A stretch of 61,810 bases of DNA from DAOPZC01 sp035353175 (GCA_035353175.1 DAOPZC010000021.1:1-61810), one strand, 5' to 3'; positions 17,834-28,063 are shown, counted from the stretch's first letter. Program-made: numbers and translations. The notes: generated from the letters alone by a model not told the origin.

Positions 17834-19018
17834 ATGCCAAAGGTCCTGACACATATTCCGCGCGTGATGGTGATCCAGGAAACCAGTGTGCAGCCCGGCA
17901 GAGATAAGTTGCGGGGCATCTTCAACTATGCCCATCTCTACGGTCCCTGGCACCTGCACCTGATCCACGGTCGCGCCGGCGAGCAGACGCCGGCAAGCGC
18001 GGGCGATTTCAAATGCTATGATGGCCTCATCGTCGGACAGATGATGCTCAATCTTGCGGGTGCGCTCAGGCGGGCGCAGAAACCGATCGTCCTGATGGAT
18101 CCGTTAGCCGACGCCCTGCGGTCCGACACGCCGTTCGCCCATCTTTCATGCACGCTCGACGACTCGGACAGCGTCGGCAAAGCGGGGGCCGACTACTTCC
18201 TCGAACGGAAATACGCGCACTATGCCTATGTCGGGGAACTTCTGGACCGCAACTGGTCCGCCCAGCGCGGCGACAGTTTTCAGCGGCACCTCGCGGACGC
18301 AGGTTTCGCCTGCCACGTCTATCCGCTGCCCCGGCCGCCGTGCAGCGGCACGGAAGAGGCTGACGCGCTGACCGACTGGCTGAAGGGGTTGCCCAAACCG
18401 GTCGCACTGCTGGCGGCGATGGATTCGCGCGCGCACCAAGTGATCGACCTCTGCGCGGAAGCGGGGCTCCGCGTGCCGCAAGACGTGGCGGTCCTCGGGG
18501 TGGACAATGACGAACTGCTCTGCAACGGCTCCATTCCCACGCTCTCCAGCATCCGGCGCGACACCGAAAAGTGCGGTTTCATGGCGGCGCAGATGCTGGA
18601 CCGGCTGATGCGGAAGGAAACCCGCAAGCGCGAAGTGATGTATTACGGCGTCCGGGAGGTCATCACGCGCGATTCAACCCAGCCCGACGCGGTGCCGACC
18701 GACCCGCTCGTGCAACGGGCGCGCGAGTTCATCAGGATCAACGCTGGCGCGGGCATCGGCGTGCCCGCCATCGTCAAGCACCTGAGCGTTTCCCGCCGGC
18801 TGACTGAAACGCGCTTTCGCGCGGCCTGCGGGCATTCGCTGCTGGAAGAGATTCAGAGCGCACGCCTGGAGCGGGTGGAACGCCTGCTCTTGGAAACCGA
18901 CCTGCCGCTCACCGAGGTCTGCACCCGTTGCGGCTACAGCACCGACGTCCACCTGCGCCGCATCTTCAAGCGCCGCTTCGGCTGCTCCATGCGGGAGTAC
19001 CGAGTCCGCCTCCAATAA
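17834..19018 (+). CDS. XylR-type regulator (LacI-like sensor plus AraC DNA-binding), paralogue 1
   Basis: 394 residues. Residues about 10-280 form a LacI/periplasmic-binding-like sugar sensor: RVMVIQETSVQPGRDKLRGI at the start, DVAVLGVDNDELLCNGSIPTLSSI near the hinge. The last 105 residues are an AraC double helix-turn-helix ending YSTDVHLRRIFKRRFGCSMR. This is the XylR architecture: sugar binding alters DNA contact and activates catabolic operons. It is close to paralogue 2 (30996), especially in the DNA-binding part, so both may read similar sites. It diverges from the HzsA-like gene and is convergent with the GH78 gene. Confidence 0.9.
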   Translation: MPKVLTHIPRVMVIQETSVQPGRDKLRGIFNYAHLYGPWHLHLIHGRAGEQTPASAGDFKCYDGLIVGQMMLNLAGALRRAQKPIVLMDPLADALRSDTPFAHLSCTLDDSDSVGKAGADYFLERKYAHYAYVGELLDRNWSAQRGDSFQRHLADAGFACHVYPLPRPPCSGTEEADALTDWLKGLPKPVALLAAMDSRAHQVIDLCAEAGLRVPQDVAVLGVDNDELLCNGSIPTLSSIRRDTEKCGFMAAQMLDRLMRKETRKREVMYYGVREVITRDSTQPDAVPTDPLVQRAREFIRINAGAGIGVPAIVKHLSVSRRLTETRFRAACGHSLLEEIQSARLERVERLLLETDLPLTEVCTRCGYSTDVHLRRIFKRRFGCSMREYRVRLQ

Positions 19019-19068
19019 CAAGCACATTAGAAGTGCCTTGCGGCCCAACAAAGACAATAACAAAGTTG

Positions 19069-19138
19069 TTTTCCCGCAAAGACGCGAAGGCGCAAAGGGG
19101 TTGGACTACTTGGCGTCTTTGCGCCTTGGCGGGGAAAA
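19069..19138. repeat. Imperfect inverted repeat between convergent genes
   Basis: A 70-bp imperfect palindrome opens with TTTTCCCGC and closes with GCGGGGAAAA. Between these ends both arms carry runs of the form GCAAAGACGC and GGCGTCTTTGCG. It lies between the converging XylR1 (ends 19018) and GH78 (ends 19159) genes, so it may act as a two-way terminator, although neither side has a clear U-run. Similar AAAGACGC/AAGGCGCAAAGG repeats are widespread between genes in many bacteria. Confidence 0.5.
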
Positions 19139-19158
19139 GATTCGGTTGTGCTCTCACG

Positions 19159-22011
19159 TTAGTATGCAATCTCGCGGCTGTATGTCCCTGCCTTGTACTC
19201 ACCCGACTCCCCGTCAGGGAGCAGGACAATCGCCGTTGTGCCTTCCGGAACGGTGAACGTCCATTTCCAGCAGTTCTGTGCGTCAACCGTCCGCCAGGCG
19301 GATGTGATCTCGCCGTAACGGGTCTTATAGCGCGCTGACGCATGGCCCAGCTCACGATAAAAGACAGGTTTGAGGACAAAGCGCTTGAACGCGGTGGTGT
19401 CCGGATCAAGGCGGATACCCCCGAGGTATTCGAAAAACCATCGTCCGATGCTTCCAAAGGCGAAATGATTCATACTCGCATTCATGCCGCGTGTCTGGCC
19501 CTTCCAGCTTTCGGTGATGGTCGTAGCTCCGGTATTCAGCATGAAACCCCAGGAAGGGTCAGTTGTTTGCGTCGCGACTTTCAACGCGGTATCCGTATAT
19601 CCGAAGTCGCAGAGCAACGGAAGCAGATGGGGGGTGCAGATAAAGCCAGTGGTCGGATGGAAATCAGCTTCGACGACATAGCGATTCACTGTTTCTGCAA
19701 CGCGTTTTCGCAGGCCTTCCGGCACCAGGTCGAACGCCAGCGGCAAAACCACTCCGCTTTGGCAGTGCGGAGTATAGTCCGCGTTGGCTTCTTCAAAATA
19801 CTTGTCGTTAAACTCAGCCCTGAGCTTCTTAAACAATTCCAGCCAGCGGGCCGAATCCTCCCTTTCTCCCAATACTTCTGCAATCTGAGAGACGATTTTG
19901 AACATATAGCACTGGCAGCACGCGGCAAAGAAATCTTCCGGTACATTCTTGGTGGAAAGGTGATCGCGCCAGCGAGCGTTCGAGTCGGCCAAATCGGTTC
20001 CGCGACGTTGAACCAGTTTCTGAATAACAGGATACTTCTCTTCGAGAATCGACTTGTCGCCGTAATAGCGGTAGAGTGTCCAGGGTACGATATACTCTTC
20101 ATCGTCCCAGCCATAGACCTGGGCCGCGACCTTGCGTCCATTCATGGTCCAATGCGAGAGAAATCGGGAATTGTCCAAGTACCAGCAGGCCGTGGGCGCG
20201 AAAGCCTGAAGGTCCCCATTCCAGAAGTTCTTTTCCCGGGTCGGACAATCCGTCGGGCCGCCATGAATGTTGCTGCGGTAGCTGCGCAGGACCGCCGAGC
20301 TGATGTCCGAAAGCAACTTGTTTCCGGTCTCGAAGGTGCCTGTTTGCGGCAGGTCGGTATGAATGACTTGGAACTCCACATCGTCCAGACTCGGTTCGCC
20401 GGGATAGCCCTCGATACAGGCGTAGCGGAAACCCGTATACGTAAAGCGCGGTCGGTAGATCTCTTCAGCATCTCCGCGACAGACATACACGTCCATATTC
20501 TTAAGCGCCTTAGAGGCCTTTCCGCCGGGCGCGTTATCGCGCGGATAATACACGTCGCTGTAGTTGCCCCATGCCCAATCACCCGTTACCGCCCCTTCCT
20601 TGTCAAGGCGCTCGTACATCCGAATACAAATCGCGTCGCCGGACTTTGCGCTCCGGATTTTCAGGCCGACCCGGCCCGCAGTATTCTCGCCGAAATCAAA
20701 CAGCCACGAGCCGTCAGACAATTTGCGCTTTGTTTGCGGCCGAACTCGCCGCGTGATTCTTATCGGCTCATAAGTCTGACAGATTTCCGGATAGTCCGCT
20801 TGAGTTTTTGACACGTCTGCCTGCTTCCACCCGCCGGTATCTGTTCCAACAGTATCCCAGCCGACAATATTCTGCCGGGCATCATAGCGTTCTCCAAACT
20901 GAAGATCGTCTTCGAGCAAAGGCGAGGCCGTAACTTGCCACTTCTGATCGCTGACAACGGAAAGGGTCTCGCCGTTTTCCAGCGTCACCAAAAGCTGGAC
21001 CAGAAGCTCCGGCTTTCCGACCTGGACGAACCCCCAGCTCGCGGAGATATACCATCCGTTGCCCGTTATCGCCGCGACAACGTTATCCCCTTTGTCTAAA
21101 TAATCAGTCACGTCGTAACGTTGATAAACTGACTTAACCGATGAATCGGGAGTCAGAACTTCATCTCCGACTTTCCTGCCGTTGATATGTAACTCGTAGA
21201 AACCTCTCGCGGTGACGATCACCTCTGCACTGCGCACGCTTGAATCCAACTGGAAATTGCGGCGGAAGAAGCATGAGCGGCGAATTTGGCGAGGATGCAG
21301 CGCCGTGTCGGAAAGCCCTTCCTTTGCAGGCGTTTTCTGCCAGTCAGCCGGTTCGATGCTCTGCCAAAAATCTCCTCTCACGCCGCTCTTCCAATTCTTT
21401 CCCGTCTGAAGCAATTGCTGAGAGCCATCTTTGTATGTCAGTTGGATCGCGCCACGGATAGCGGACAAAAACCGCGTCGGCGTATTGCTCAAATACCCGC
21501 GAATCGCAAGATGGTTGTCTCCCGGAACAAGGAACGGGCTGACGTCCTGCAATCCGCTTTTCCAGAGGCCCCCCTCGGGCTTTACGGGAATGGCCTGCTC
21601 GTTCAGATAGAGGTCGAACCCGTTGTCCCCCTGAAACTCCAGCACAGCCTTGGCAACGGTCCCGGTCGGCTGGAAGCGGCTGATCAAATGCGCCCGCGTG
21701 TACGTTTTCGGCCATATCCAGTTCCCCAACGGCAGTGTGCTTTCGGGTTTCTTTTCGAGCGTCTCAAGATACGAATCCGGCGCTGATATCCATTGCGCTT
21801 TCCAGACGTGACCGGTTGTACCCCGGGACATCCTGTCTGCCGGGGTGTCCTCGTGTTTGCCGCGATCAACGTCTTTTCCCGAACATAAAACGGCTGACGA
21901 CGTCAACAATAATGCGAGAACGGAACCGGGAAGACGACGCGGCACGACTCTTTGCCCCGCCGTATCGAGCGCCGTTAACGTAAGGAATTTGAACGCCCGT
22001 GCCGTTTTCAT
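19159..22011 (-). CDS. Secreted GH78 alpha-L-rhamnosidase
   Basis: 950 residues. After an N-terminal signal (hydrophobic run LPGSVLALLLTSSAVLCSG) come beta-sandwich domains (WKAQWISAPDS, then SCFFRRNFQLDSSVRSAEV with GFYELHINGRKVGDEVLTPD) and an (alpha/alpha)6 barrel. The barrel carries the GH78 general acid region DCPTREKNFWNGD and the general-base region TGATTITESWKG. It inverts and releases terminal alpha-L-rhamnose. ATG 22011 is preceded by AGGAAGG; a longer frame reaches 22359 but crosses the tail of the interrupted GH42-like gene. The 290-bp spacer 22012-22301 holds no gene; it contains a TTGTGTCACAA palindrome (22146-22156). The gene may have its own promoter. Confidence 0.9.
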   Translation of the reverse strand: MKTARAFKFLTLTALDTAGQRVVPRRLPGSVLALLLTSSAVLCSGKDVDRGKHEDTPADRMSRGTTGHVWKAQWISAPDSYLETLEKKPESTLPLGNWIWPKTYTRAHLISRFQPTGTVAKAVLEFQGDNGFDLYLNEQAIPVKPEGGLWKSGLQDVSPFLVPGDNHLAIRGYLSNTPTRFLSAIRGAIQLTYKDGSQQLLQTGKNWKSGVRGDFWQSIEPADWQKTPAKEGLSDTALHPRQIRRSCFFRRNFQLDSSVRSAEVIVTARGFYELHINGRKVGDEVLTPDSSVKSVYQRYDVTDYLDKGDNVVAAITGNGWYISASWGFVQVGKPELLVQLLVTLENGETLSVVSDQKWQVTASPLLEDDLQFGERYDARQNIVGWDTVGTDTGGWKQADVSKTQADYPEICQTYEPIRITRRVRPQTKRKLSDGSWLFDFGENTAGRVGLKIRSAKSGDAICIRMYERLDKEGAVTGDWAWGNYSDVYYPRDNAPGGKASKALKNMDVYVCRGDAEEIYRPRFTYTGFRYACIEGYPGEPSLDDVEFQVIHTDLPQTGTFETGNKLLSDISSAVLRSYRSNIHGGPTDCPTREKNFWNGDLQAFAPTACWYLDNSRFLSHWTMNGRKVAAQVYGWDDEEYIVPWTLYRYYGDKSILEEKYPVIQKLVQRRGTDLADSNARWRDHLSTKNVPEDFFAACCQCYMFKIVSQIAEVLGEREDSARWLELFKKLRAEFNDKYFEEANADYTPHCQSGVVLPLAFDLVPEGLRKRVAETVNRYVVEADFHPTTGFICTPHLLPLLCDFGYTDTALKVATQTTDPSWGFMLNTGATTITESWKGQTRGMNASMNHFAFGSIGRWFFEYLGGIRLDPDTTAFKRFVLKPVFYRELGHASARYKTRYGEITSAWRTVDAQNCWKWTFTVPEGTTAIVLLPDGESGEYKAGTYSREIAY

Positions 22012-22528
22012 TTCCAAGCCTTCCTTTGTATTCAAGTCCCGCACTACAATCCCATGCCAAGGGAACATCGTAAGCTGTCGCGCATATGTCCCCTTACACA
22101 GGATGGGTGAAGTGTCCTCCATCAGGCAAGATTTGTCTTGGATAATTGTGTCACAAAAGTGCACGTTTTTAACACTCGATACAGAAAGATATTTCTCGGA
22201 AAACCCCATGCCGAGCGCCAAGCGCCCCGCGCGGGGGTGTAGCCCAGTTCTCCCGTGTGTCTGGTCCCGGTATTGGGTCAAACCGTTTTCCGGCAAGGGT
22301 GTCAGACGGTCGGCGAACGCGGTTTGATCCCGATCCGGTTCTCGCCGGGAACAAACCACGATTCATGTCGCCTGTGAGCGGTCCGGAAACATTCCTTACC
22401 GCCGCTGGCCGTCTCGCTGCCGACCACCAGCTTCGCAAGCTGCTTCCACTCCGTAAGACAATAGAAGCCCTTGCTTTTGTCGCCCTCGGGCGCCGTCGCC
22501 TGCATGTCCACACCTATTTGACGGGCTA

Positions 22529-23528
22529 GAGCAGTTTAATTAAATGTGTAGCCACATTGAACGGCATCTGCCATACTATTGGCATGAAAACGTTATCCCT
22601 CGATATCCGGAAGCGGATACTTGCCTGTTACGATGAGAGGAAACACACCCGCGAGGCGATCGCAGAGCGCTTCTGCGTCTCTCTGGGCATGGTGAAGAAG
22701 TTGATCCAACAGCGCCGGGCCATCGGCGAGATCGGCTCCCTGTATCACCGGGCGGGGCGGAAGCCGAAGATCACTGAAGCTCACCGCAATGGGATGATCG
22801 CCATCATCCGGAAGCGCCCGGACGCGACTCTGGCGGAAATGCGCGATACGCTCGGCCTCGCCTGCTCGCTTGTGGCCATCCATCACGCACTTGCCGCGAT
22901 CGGCATGACATATAAAAAAAGACACTCAGAGCCAGTGAGCAAGACCGCGACGACATCAGGAAGGCCCGCGAAGAGTGGTCCGAAAAATCAAAGAGCTGGC
23001 AGATTGAGCGGCTCGTGTTCATCGACGAGTCCGGAGCGAAAACAAACATGACCAGGCTGCGCGGGCGCGCGATGAGGGGAGCGCGGGCGCGCGACTGCGC
23101 ACCGCACGGGCACTGGTGCGTCAGGACGATGATCTCGTCAATCCGGGCGGACGGGAGTACGGCTTGCATGAGCATCGACTCCGCCACGGACGGGGAGGTG
23201 TTCCTGGCCTATGTGGTCAGCGTCCTCGTCCCAACCCTGCGGCAGGGCGACATCGTAGTCCTCGACAACCTCGGGGCGCATAAGAATGCCGCCGTGGAGA
23301 CCGCAATCCGCGCGGCCGGCGCGACGGTGGAATATCTTCCGGCCTATTCTCCCGACTTGAATCCGATCGAGAAAATGTGGAGCAAAATCAAAGCCCTCTT
23401 GCGGGCACTCAAGGCCAGGACTTCAAGGGCCCTGAACGCCGCGATCCGCAGAGCATTCCATTCTGTCACACCAGATGATGCCCTGTCTTGGTTTGCCTCA
23501 TGTGGCTATACTTTAACTTAAAATGCTC
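22529..23528 (+). mobile_element. IS630-family insertion sequence, complete, 1,000 bp
   Basis: Bounded by a duplicated TA (22527-22528 and 23529-23530), the target typical of IS630/mariner elements. Terminal inverted repeats of about 28 bp begin GAGCAGTTTAA on the left and, on the reverse strand, GAGCATTTTAAG on the right; both end in TAGCCACAT. It carries one transposase in two overlapping frames joined at a run of seven A. The stop codon of the transposase lies inside the right repeat. It breaks a GH42-like gene on the opposite strand. Confidence 0.93.
22584..23521 (+). CDS. IS630-family transposase, made by programmed -1 frameshift
   Basis: The first frame (ATG 22584) gives a helix-turn-helix part (LDIRKRILACYDERKHTREA; AGRKPKITEAHR) and runs on alone to 23051. 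At the seven-A run 22914-22920 a -1 slip changes frame and reads KTLRASEQDRDDIRKAREEW, then the DDE nuclease to 23521. Catalytic residues visible: Asp in VFIDESGAKTNM, Asp in VVLDNLGAHKN, Glu in PDLNPIEKMWSK. The joined product is about 312 residues, normal for the family. The second frame alone lacks a good start, so frameshifting is the likely route, as known for related elements. Confidence 0.88.
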
Positions 23529-25102
23529 TAGACCGGTCAGCGTGTTCTCCGTATACATGATTTTTATGTCGGCATCGCCGTACAACCAGACGCGCCCGCC
23601 TGTCCTCGCAAAATCGACGACCGCACGCGCAGTCATCTCCCGCATGGTGCAGGGCCCGACAAAGATCAGATCGCGCTTCGTCTTGAGGAAGCCGTCAGCG
23701 ATCAGATAGCTGTCGCAAACATCGTAATCGAGGATGCGGCGGCACGCTGCACACCGGTCGACCAAGGTTTCCCAAGCGAGGCTGTCAATTTCCAAGATTT
23801 GATCTTCAAACGGGTAGAAAAGGGCAACAGAGGTCTCCGGAGGGTCGACGATCAACTGGGGCCGCAGCCGTTGATGGACTTCCGCCGCGCGAAAGATGTT
23901 CTGCGGATCGTCATGGATGAGCGACGTGCCGTTGGCCAGCGATTCATAAAGACCGTTGGCCGCAACATTTGCTTCGAGAATCAACGACGCCTCTGTCCCA
24001 TAAGGCGCCCCATAAAAATGCGCCGCAGTCGCAATTCGACGGGCCAACAGATGGCTCCGATCAAACGATCCCAAATGCGTGGTCCCCGTCCAGCGGGCCG
24101 TCAACCCGTGTTTGGCTGCCATCTTGGCGGCAAGACTTTTGATCTGACAACTAAACATCTGCTCTTGTACAAAGCCCATCGGCAAACCGCCTTTTATACC
24201 CGGAAAATGTTTCGCATAGAGGCCACATGTCCGGTCGGTGAAATCCAACAGCGATTTCGTTGCCCACTGCATGCAGTCGTCCCGGCTGTGAAGCGAACCT
24301 TCCTTAAAGGGAAACGGCGGGACAACGGCTTCAAACGACGTGAGGTCTGATCCCCAAGCCTGATTCAAGGCGCCTACCGAATCATACTTCTGCCGCAGGG
24401 CTTCAACGAAAGATGCGCGGGCGCACCGGTCACCCACTAAATATCCGCCTGCCGGAGAGGAAAACCGGTAGTGCTCCATACTGACACTGCAATCGACCTC
24501 GCCATAGGAACCCGAAATGCCATTATAGACAAAGCTGATTCGTCCTTTCAGCGCCTCGGCCGTCATGCCCATCAGCCGGTCGTAGACCTCCAGCGTCTGG
24601 GGGTCCCACAGCGACAGGACCGTCGATTCCTTCTTCCCGTCAACCGTGCGGTAGCGGGCATGGCATTTGTGTTCCGGATCATACCAGCCGGGCGGATACT
24701 GGTACCATGGGAAGAGGCCGACTTTCAGCCCCGCGTTCAGAACGGCGTCCGTGTCGCGCAACACGCGGCTCCAGTCGAAACGCCCGGGCTCCGGCTCGAT
24801 CTCCCACCACACGCAGCGCATCTCGACGAGCTCCACGCCGAACTCCTCTTTAAGCCGTTTCAGGACCTCGGGTTTGATGGTGTCGCAAAGCCCGTTGCGG
24901 ACCACGTCACGCCCCATCTGCACGTTGAGATCCAATTGCTCGATCGGAATATGCCGCGAGTGAAAGATCGGGCGCTGCTCACCACCCGCGCTCGAGGCTC
25001 CCCGCGTTGCCAAAGGGAAACCGCACGCAGAGGCAATCCCCAGTGCCGCGCCTTGCTTCAAAAACATTCGCCGTTTGATCATTTCACCACCCTCTTTCTG
25101 CC

Positions 25103-28063
25103 TCACTTAGGCACTAACGTGAACCGGAACTTCTCGCCGAACCAGATGCGGCCGTCGACCGTCATCTGGAGTTCGACCACCGTCTCGCGCTCCACGCTTT
25201 TCGCCAGATCAAAGGGATCACCGAACTCCGCATCCTGCAAATAGGGCGTGTCGCGCGAAGGGGCCGCCTTCACGGGCAACGCTGAAGCGGCCGTCGACGA
25301 CAGAGAAACCGCGCCCGTCTTGCCGCCGCACGTCACAGGCGCCAGCCACGTCGCCTCCTGCAGGTTCCCCACCGAGGCGGCCGCACTAACGGGCGTCCCC
25401 TTGGGCACGCTGACCCGCGCGCCGTTGGTGACCGTCTGCCATTCCCCATTCACGCGGATCTTGACGGTGTTGAATTCAGCATCGAGATACTTGGGCGGAT
25501 TCTTGCCGGTGTACGGGCTGTTGCCCACTGCCACCAGCGGCACGTCGGCCGACGTCGTCCCCGTTCCGGCCGTGCGGACCTCCAGCCATTTCCCCTGCGC
25601 CGCAACCTTCGCAAACGCGGCCGCGCCTTCGTGTCGGGCGATGTGTGCCACGCCGCCGCAGTGGCTGTCGTTGTCGAACACAACCGGCACCGTCGGCAGC
25701 GGCGCGCGCTGGGACGCCTTGAGCAGCCCGCTGTAATTCTTCAGCGACTCCCCGCTCGGGCGCAGCGTGCCGTCCGGATTGAACACGCCGAAGTCGCTCT
25801 TCTCGCTGATGCGGTAGCCGCCCGCCATCCACCAAGGCGCGAGGCCGCACGCGCCGTTCTCATAGGCCATCCGGTTGATCAGCTCGACGCAGGCGGCCTG
25901 GTACGCGAGCGGCTCCGCGCCGACCTCCACCGCCTTGTTGTCCCACGCGCTTTGCCCGTACTCGACCCACATGAACGGCTTCCCGCCGGTCGCATAGGGA
26001 AGGTAGCGATTGACGAATCCCGCGACATCAGCCGCGTTCGTGGCGATCCGCGGCTTGAAGTCGTAGCCTTCCATGGCGAAGAAGTCCACATGCTTCAGCG
26101 TGGAGGTGAGCGTGAAGTCGCACGTCGGCAGATTGCCCTGCCGATAGGTGATCAAATGCCGGGGGTCGAGCGCACGGATCTCACGTACGGCATCGTTCCA
26201 ATAGCGGTTCATCAGGTCCGCCATGAACCGGCGATACGCGCACACCATCACGCGCCATGTGCCGTCCGACGAAAACTGCGTATAGGAAGGCGACGTGACC
26301 GTACCGTCGGTTTTGCGCGGCGCGGGCATGCCCCAATCGCTCTCGGCGTTCGCCAGGCTGCCGTAGCGCTCGTCGATCCACTTCGACCACTGCGCGTCCC
26401 ACCGCTGGCGGTACGGCGCAGGATCGGTCCAGCCGAACGAGGTGATCTTGCCGCCGAAAACCCAACCGGCCGGCTCCCAAATCAGGTCCCAACACAACAA
26501 CGCCGGATTCTCCGATATGCGCGTGGCCTTCATGAAGACCCGGACGGCGTCGGCCTGATAGTGGAACGGCGTCATGATGCCCTGGAAATAGTGCGGATCA
26601 TCGGTGATGACATGCGACTGCAGGAAGACCATCGCCACGATGCCGTGATTCCGGCAGCGCCGCAGAAAATCCAGAAGCGTGCGCCGGTCGTTCTCATGGT
26701 GCGCGCGGATCGCCACGAACGTAGCCCCCATCTTCTCAAGGAGAGCCAGATCCCCTTCGACTTCCTCCGGATTGTAGAATCCCGGCGTGAGCCAGTGATA
26801 AACATAGTCCTCCTGTTCCAGCGCGATCGAGTGGCGCGGCCAGTAGTTGACGCCGACCGGCACCCAGGGTTTGCCCTTCAGCCAAAACCGGTTCCCCTTC
26901 ACGCTCACGAACTCATCGTCGGCCGCCTTCGCATCATTGAGCACGCCGATTTCGTGCTCGATCCGGTCGATGACGTTGCCCTCGCGCAGCACCTCTGTCA
27001 CGACGGTGTAGGCCGGGCATTCGAACCGCACTGGCGACCACTCGCCCGCGACTTTCGCCGTCTTTCCAGGCGCAACAGCGACCTTCGACTCCGATTCGTG
27101 CGCCACCTGGCCGTTGTCCTTGCGGCACACGCGCTGGCGGACCGACAGCGCCGCCTCGCGGTCGCCGTAGTTCGCGACTTCCGCGCCCAACCCGACCTTC
27201 TCGCCCGGCCAGTACGCGAACTCATCCGCCCCGGCATGCGACAGAAAAACACCGTCCGCAATCCGCCGCGCCATGCGTCCAATCAGTCCCGTGCGCGCGA
27301 TCGCCTGCAACGCCTGATGATCAGAAACCGCACAGACGGCAAACACCGCCCCCTCCGAGCCCAGCGGCACGTCAGCCGCATTGTTGTTGCCGACCAGCCG
27401 CCTCACGGCGTCCTCAAACGCGGCCCCCTCGGCCAGCGGCTTCTGGTGGACCAGCATCCAGACCGGCGTGCCCCGCTCGGCGCCGCGCGCGTCACGCGCT
27501 TTCGCCACAGGGATCCAGCGCCACTTGTAGCCCTTCGCGGCACCCTTGCCCTCCGGCCGCGCATAGCACGACGCCATGGCCTTCGGCACGGGCAGGCGCA
27601 CGTCATGTAGGAAACCCGGCCCGTCGCACACGTTCAGCGACGCGATGTCCGACAGCGCAAATTGCTTGTAAGCCGGCGACACGGTCTCGAGCAGCGTCGT
27701 GCCGGGAAAACGGGGCGTCCCCAGCACCAACAGGCTGCCCTTGCCGTGCAGGTAGCGTGACAGCGCGTTCGTCGCCGAAGCCGGATATGCGGCCGGATTG
27801 GGCAGCGCATAGAGAAAGAACTTGTCCGGCGCCAGCGCCGCCGGATCGCCCGCCTCTGCCGCAGAGAGGAAAACGATTTCGAATTTTTCGCTCCGTAGCG
27901 CCTGGGCCACCGCCTCGGCTGTCGCCGCGTCCACGCCAGCGGCCTCGTCTTTCAACACCGCCACCCGGTTGCGGCTGCCCTCCCCGGCCCACACGCCTCC
28001 CGCAAACAGGGTGCCAACCAAAAAAGCGGCTCTAACCCAGACCTTCACCGTTTCCTCTCGCAT
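25103..28063 (-). CDS. Secreted GH2/GH5-like glycoside hydrolase, large
   Basis: 986 residues with a signal peptide (ending AGGVWAG). Residues about 30-270 look like a glutamine-amidotransferase-like or Rossmann-type domain, followed by an Ig-like sandwich. A clan-A barrel starts near RFWLKGKPWVPVGVNYWP. LLCWDLIWEPAGW has a candidate acid/base Glu and KPFMWVEYGQSAWDN a candidate nucleophile Glu. C-terminal beta domains follow. ATG 28063 has GAGGAGG 7 nt upstream, 29 nt after the ROK kinase stop; the stop is 20 nt before the interrupted GH42-like gene. Exact family and substrate are not recognised; beta-galactosidase or beta-mannosidase activity are possibilities. Confidence 0.7.
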   Translation of the reverse strand: MREETVKVWVRAAFLVGTLFAGGVWAGEGSRNRVAVLKDEAAGVDAATAEAVAQALRSEKFEIVFLSAAEAGDPAALAPDKFFLYALPNPAAYPASATNALSRYLHGKGSLLVLGTPRFPGTTLLETVSPAYKQFALSDIASLNVCDGPGFLHDVRLPVPKAMASCYARPEGKGAAKGYKWRWIPVAKARDARGAERGTPVWMLVHQKPLAEGAAFEDAVRRLVGNNNAADVPLGSEGAVFAVCAVSDHQALQAIARTGLIGRMARRIADGVFLSHAGADEFAYWPGEKVGLGAEVANYGDREAALSVRQRVCRKDNGQVAHESESKVAVAPGKTAKVAGEWSPVRFECPAYTVVTEVLREGNVIDRIEHEIGVLNDAKAADDEFVSVKGNRFWLKGKPWVPVGVNYWPRHSIALEQEDYVYHWLTPGFYNPEEVEGDLALLEKMGATFVAIRAHHENDRRTLLDFLRRCRNHGIVAMVFLQSHVITDDPHYFQGIMTPFHYQADAVRVFMKATRISENPALLCWDLIWEPAGWVFGGKITSFGWTDPAPYRQRWDAQWSKWIDERYGSLANAESDWGMPAPRKTDGTVTSPSYTQFSSDGTWRVMVCAYRRFMADLMNRYWNDAVREIRALDPRHLITYRQGNLPTCDFTLTSTLKHVDFFAMEGYDFKPRIATNAADVAGFVNRYLPYATGGKPFMWVEYGQSAWDNKAVEVGAEPLAYQAACVELINRMAYENGACGLAPWWMAGGYRISEKSDFGVFNPDGTLRPSGESLKNYSGLLKASQRAPLPTVPVVFDNDSHCGGVAHIARHEGAAAFAKVAAQGKWLEVRTAGTGTTSADVPLVAVGNSPYTGKNPPKYLDAEFNTVKIRVNGEWQTVTNGARVSVPKGTPVSAAASVGNLQEATWLAPVTCGGKTGAVSLSSTAASALPVKAAPSRDTPYLQDAEFGDPFDLAKSVERETVVELQMTVDGRIWFGEKFRFTLVPK

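Larger units (their letters stand above)
22302..25082 (-). pseudogene. GH42-like glycoside hydrolase gene interrupted by an IS630-type element
   Basis: The 5' part (25082 down to 23529, 518 codons) encodes a Tat-signal protein (MIKRRMFLKQGAALGIASACG) with a GH42-type beta-galactosidase barrel (MRCVWWEIEPEPGRFDWSRV; NGISGSYGEVDCS as acid/base region) and a C-terminal glutaminase-like fold. The 3' part (22526 down to 22302) encodes 74 residues beginning ARQIGVDMQATAPEGDKSKG. Joining the two parts at the TA target restores one uninterrupted frame of 592 residues. As the sequence stands, translation runs into the element and stops at 23466 after about 21 foreign residues. The start lies 20 nt after the upstream hydrolase stop, so it was the next gene of that operon. 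Partial activity of the truncated form cannot be excluded. Confidence 0.9.

Noticed and set aside
19069..19138. Possible CRISPR-like repeat
   Set aside because: Only one palindromic unit, no regular spacers and no cas genes nearby.
25631..27610. A 659-codon open frame on the plus strand
   Set aside because: It is antisense to the GH2/GH5-like hydrolase, is rich in Arg/His/Pro, has no family motif and reflects the high GC third positions of the real gene.
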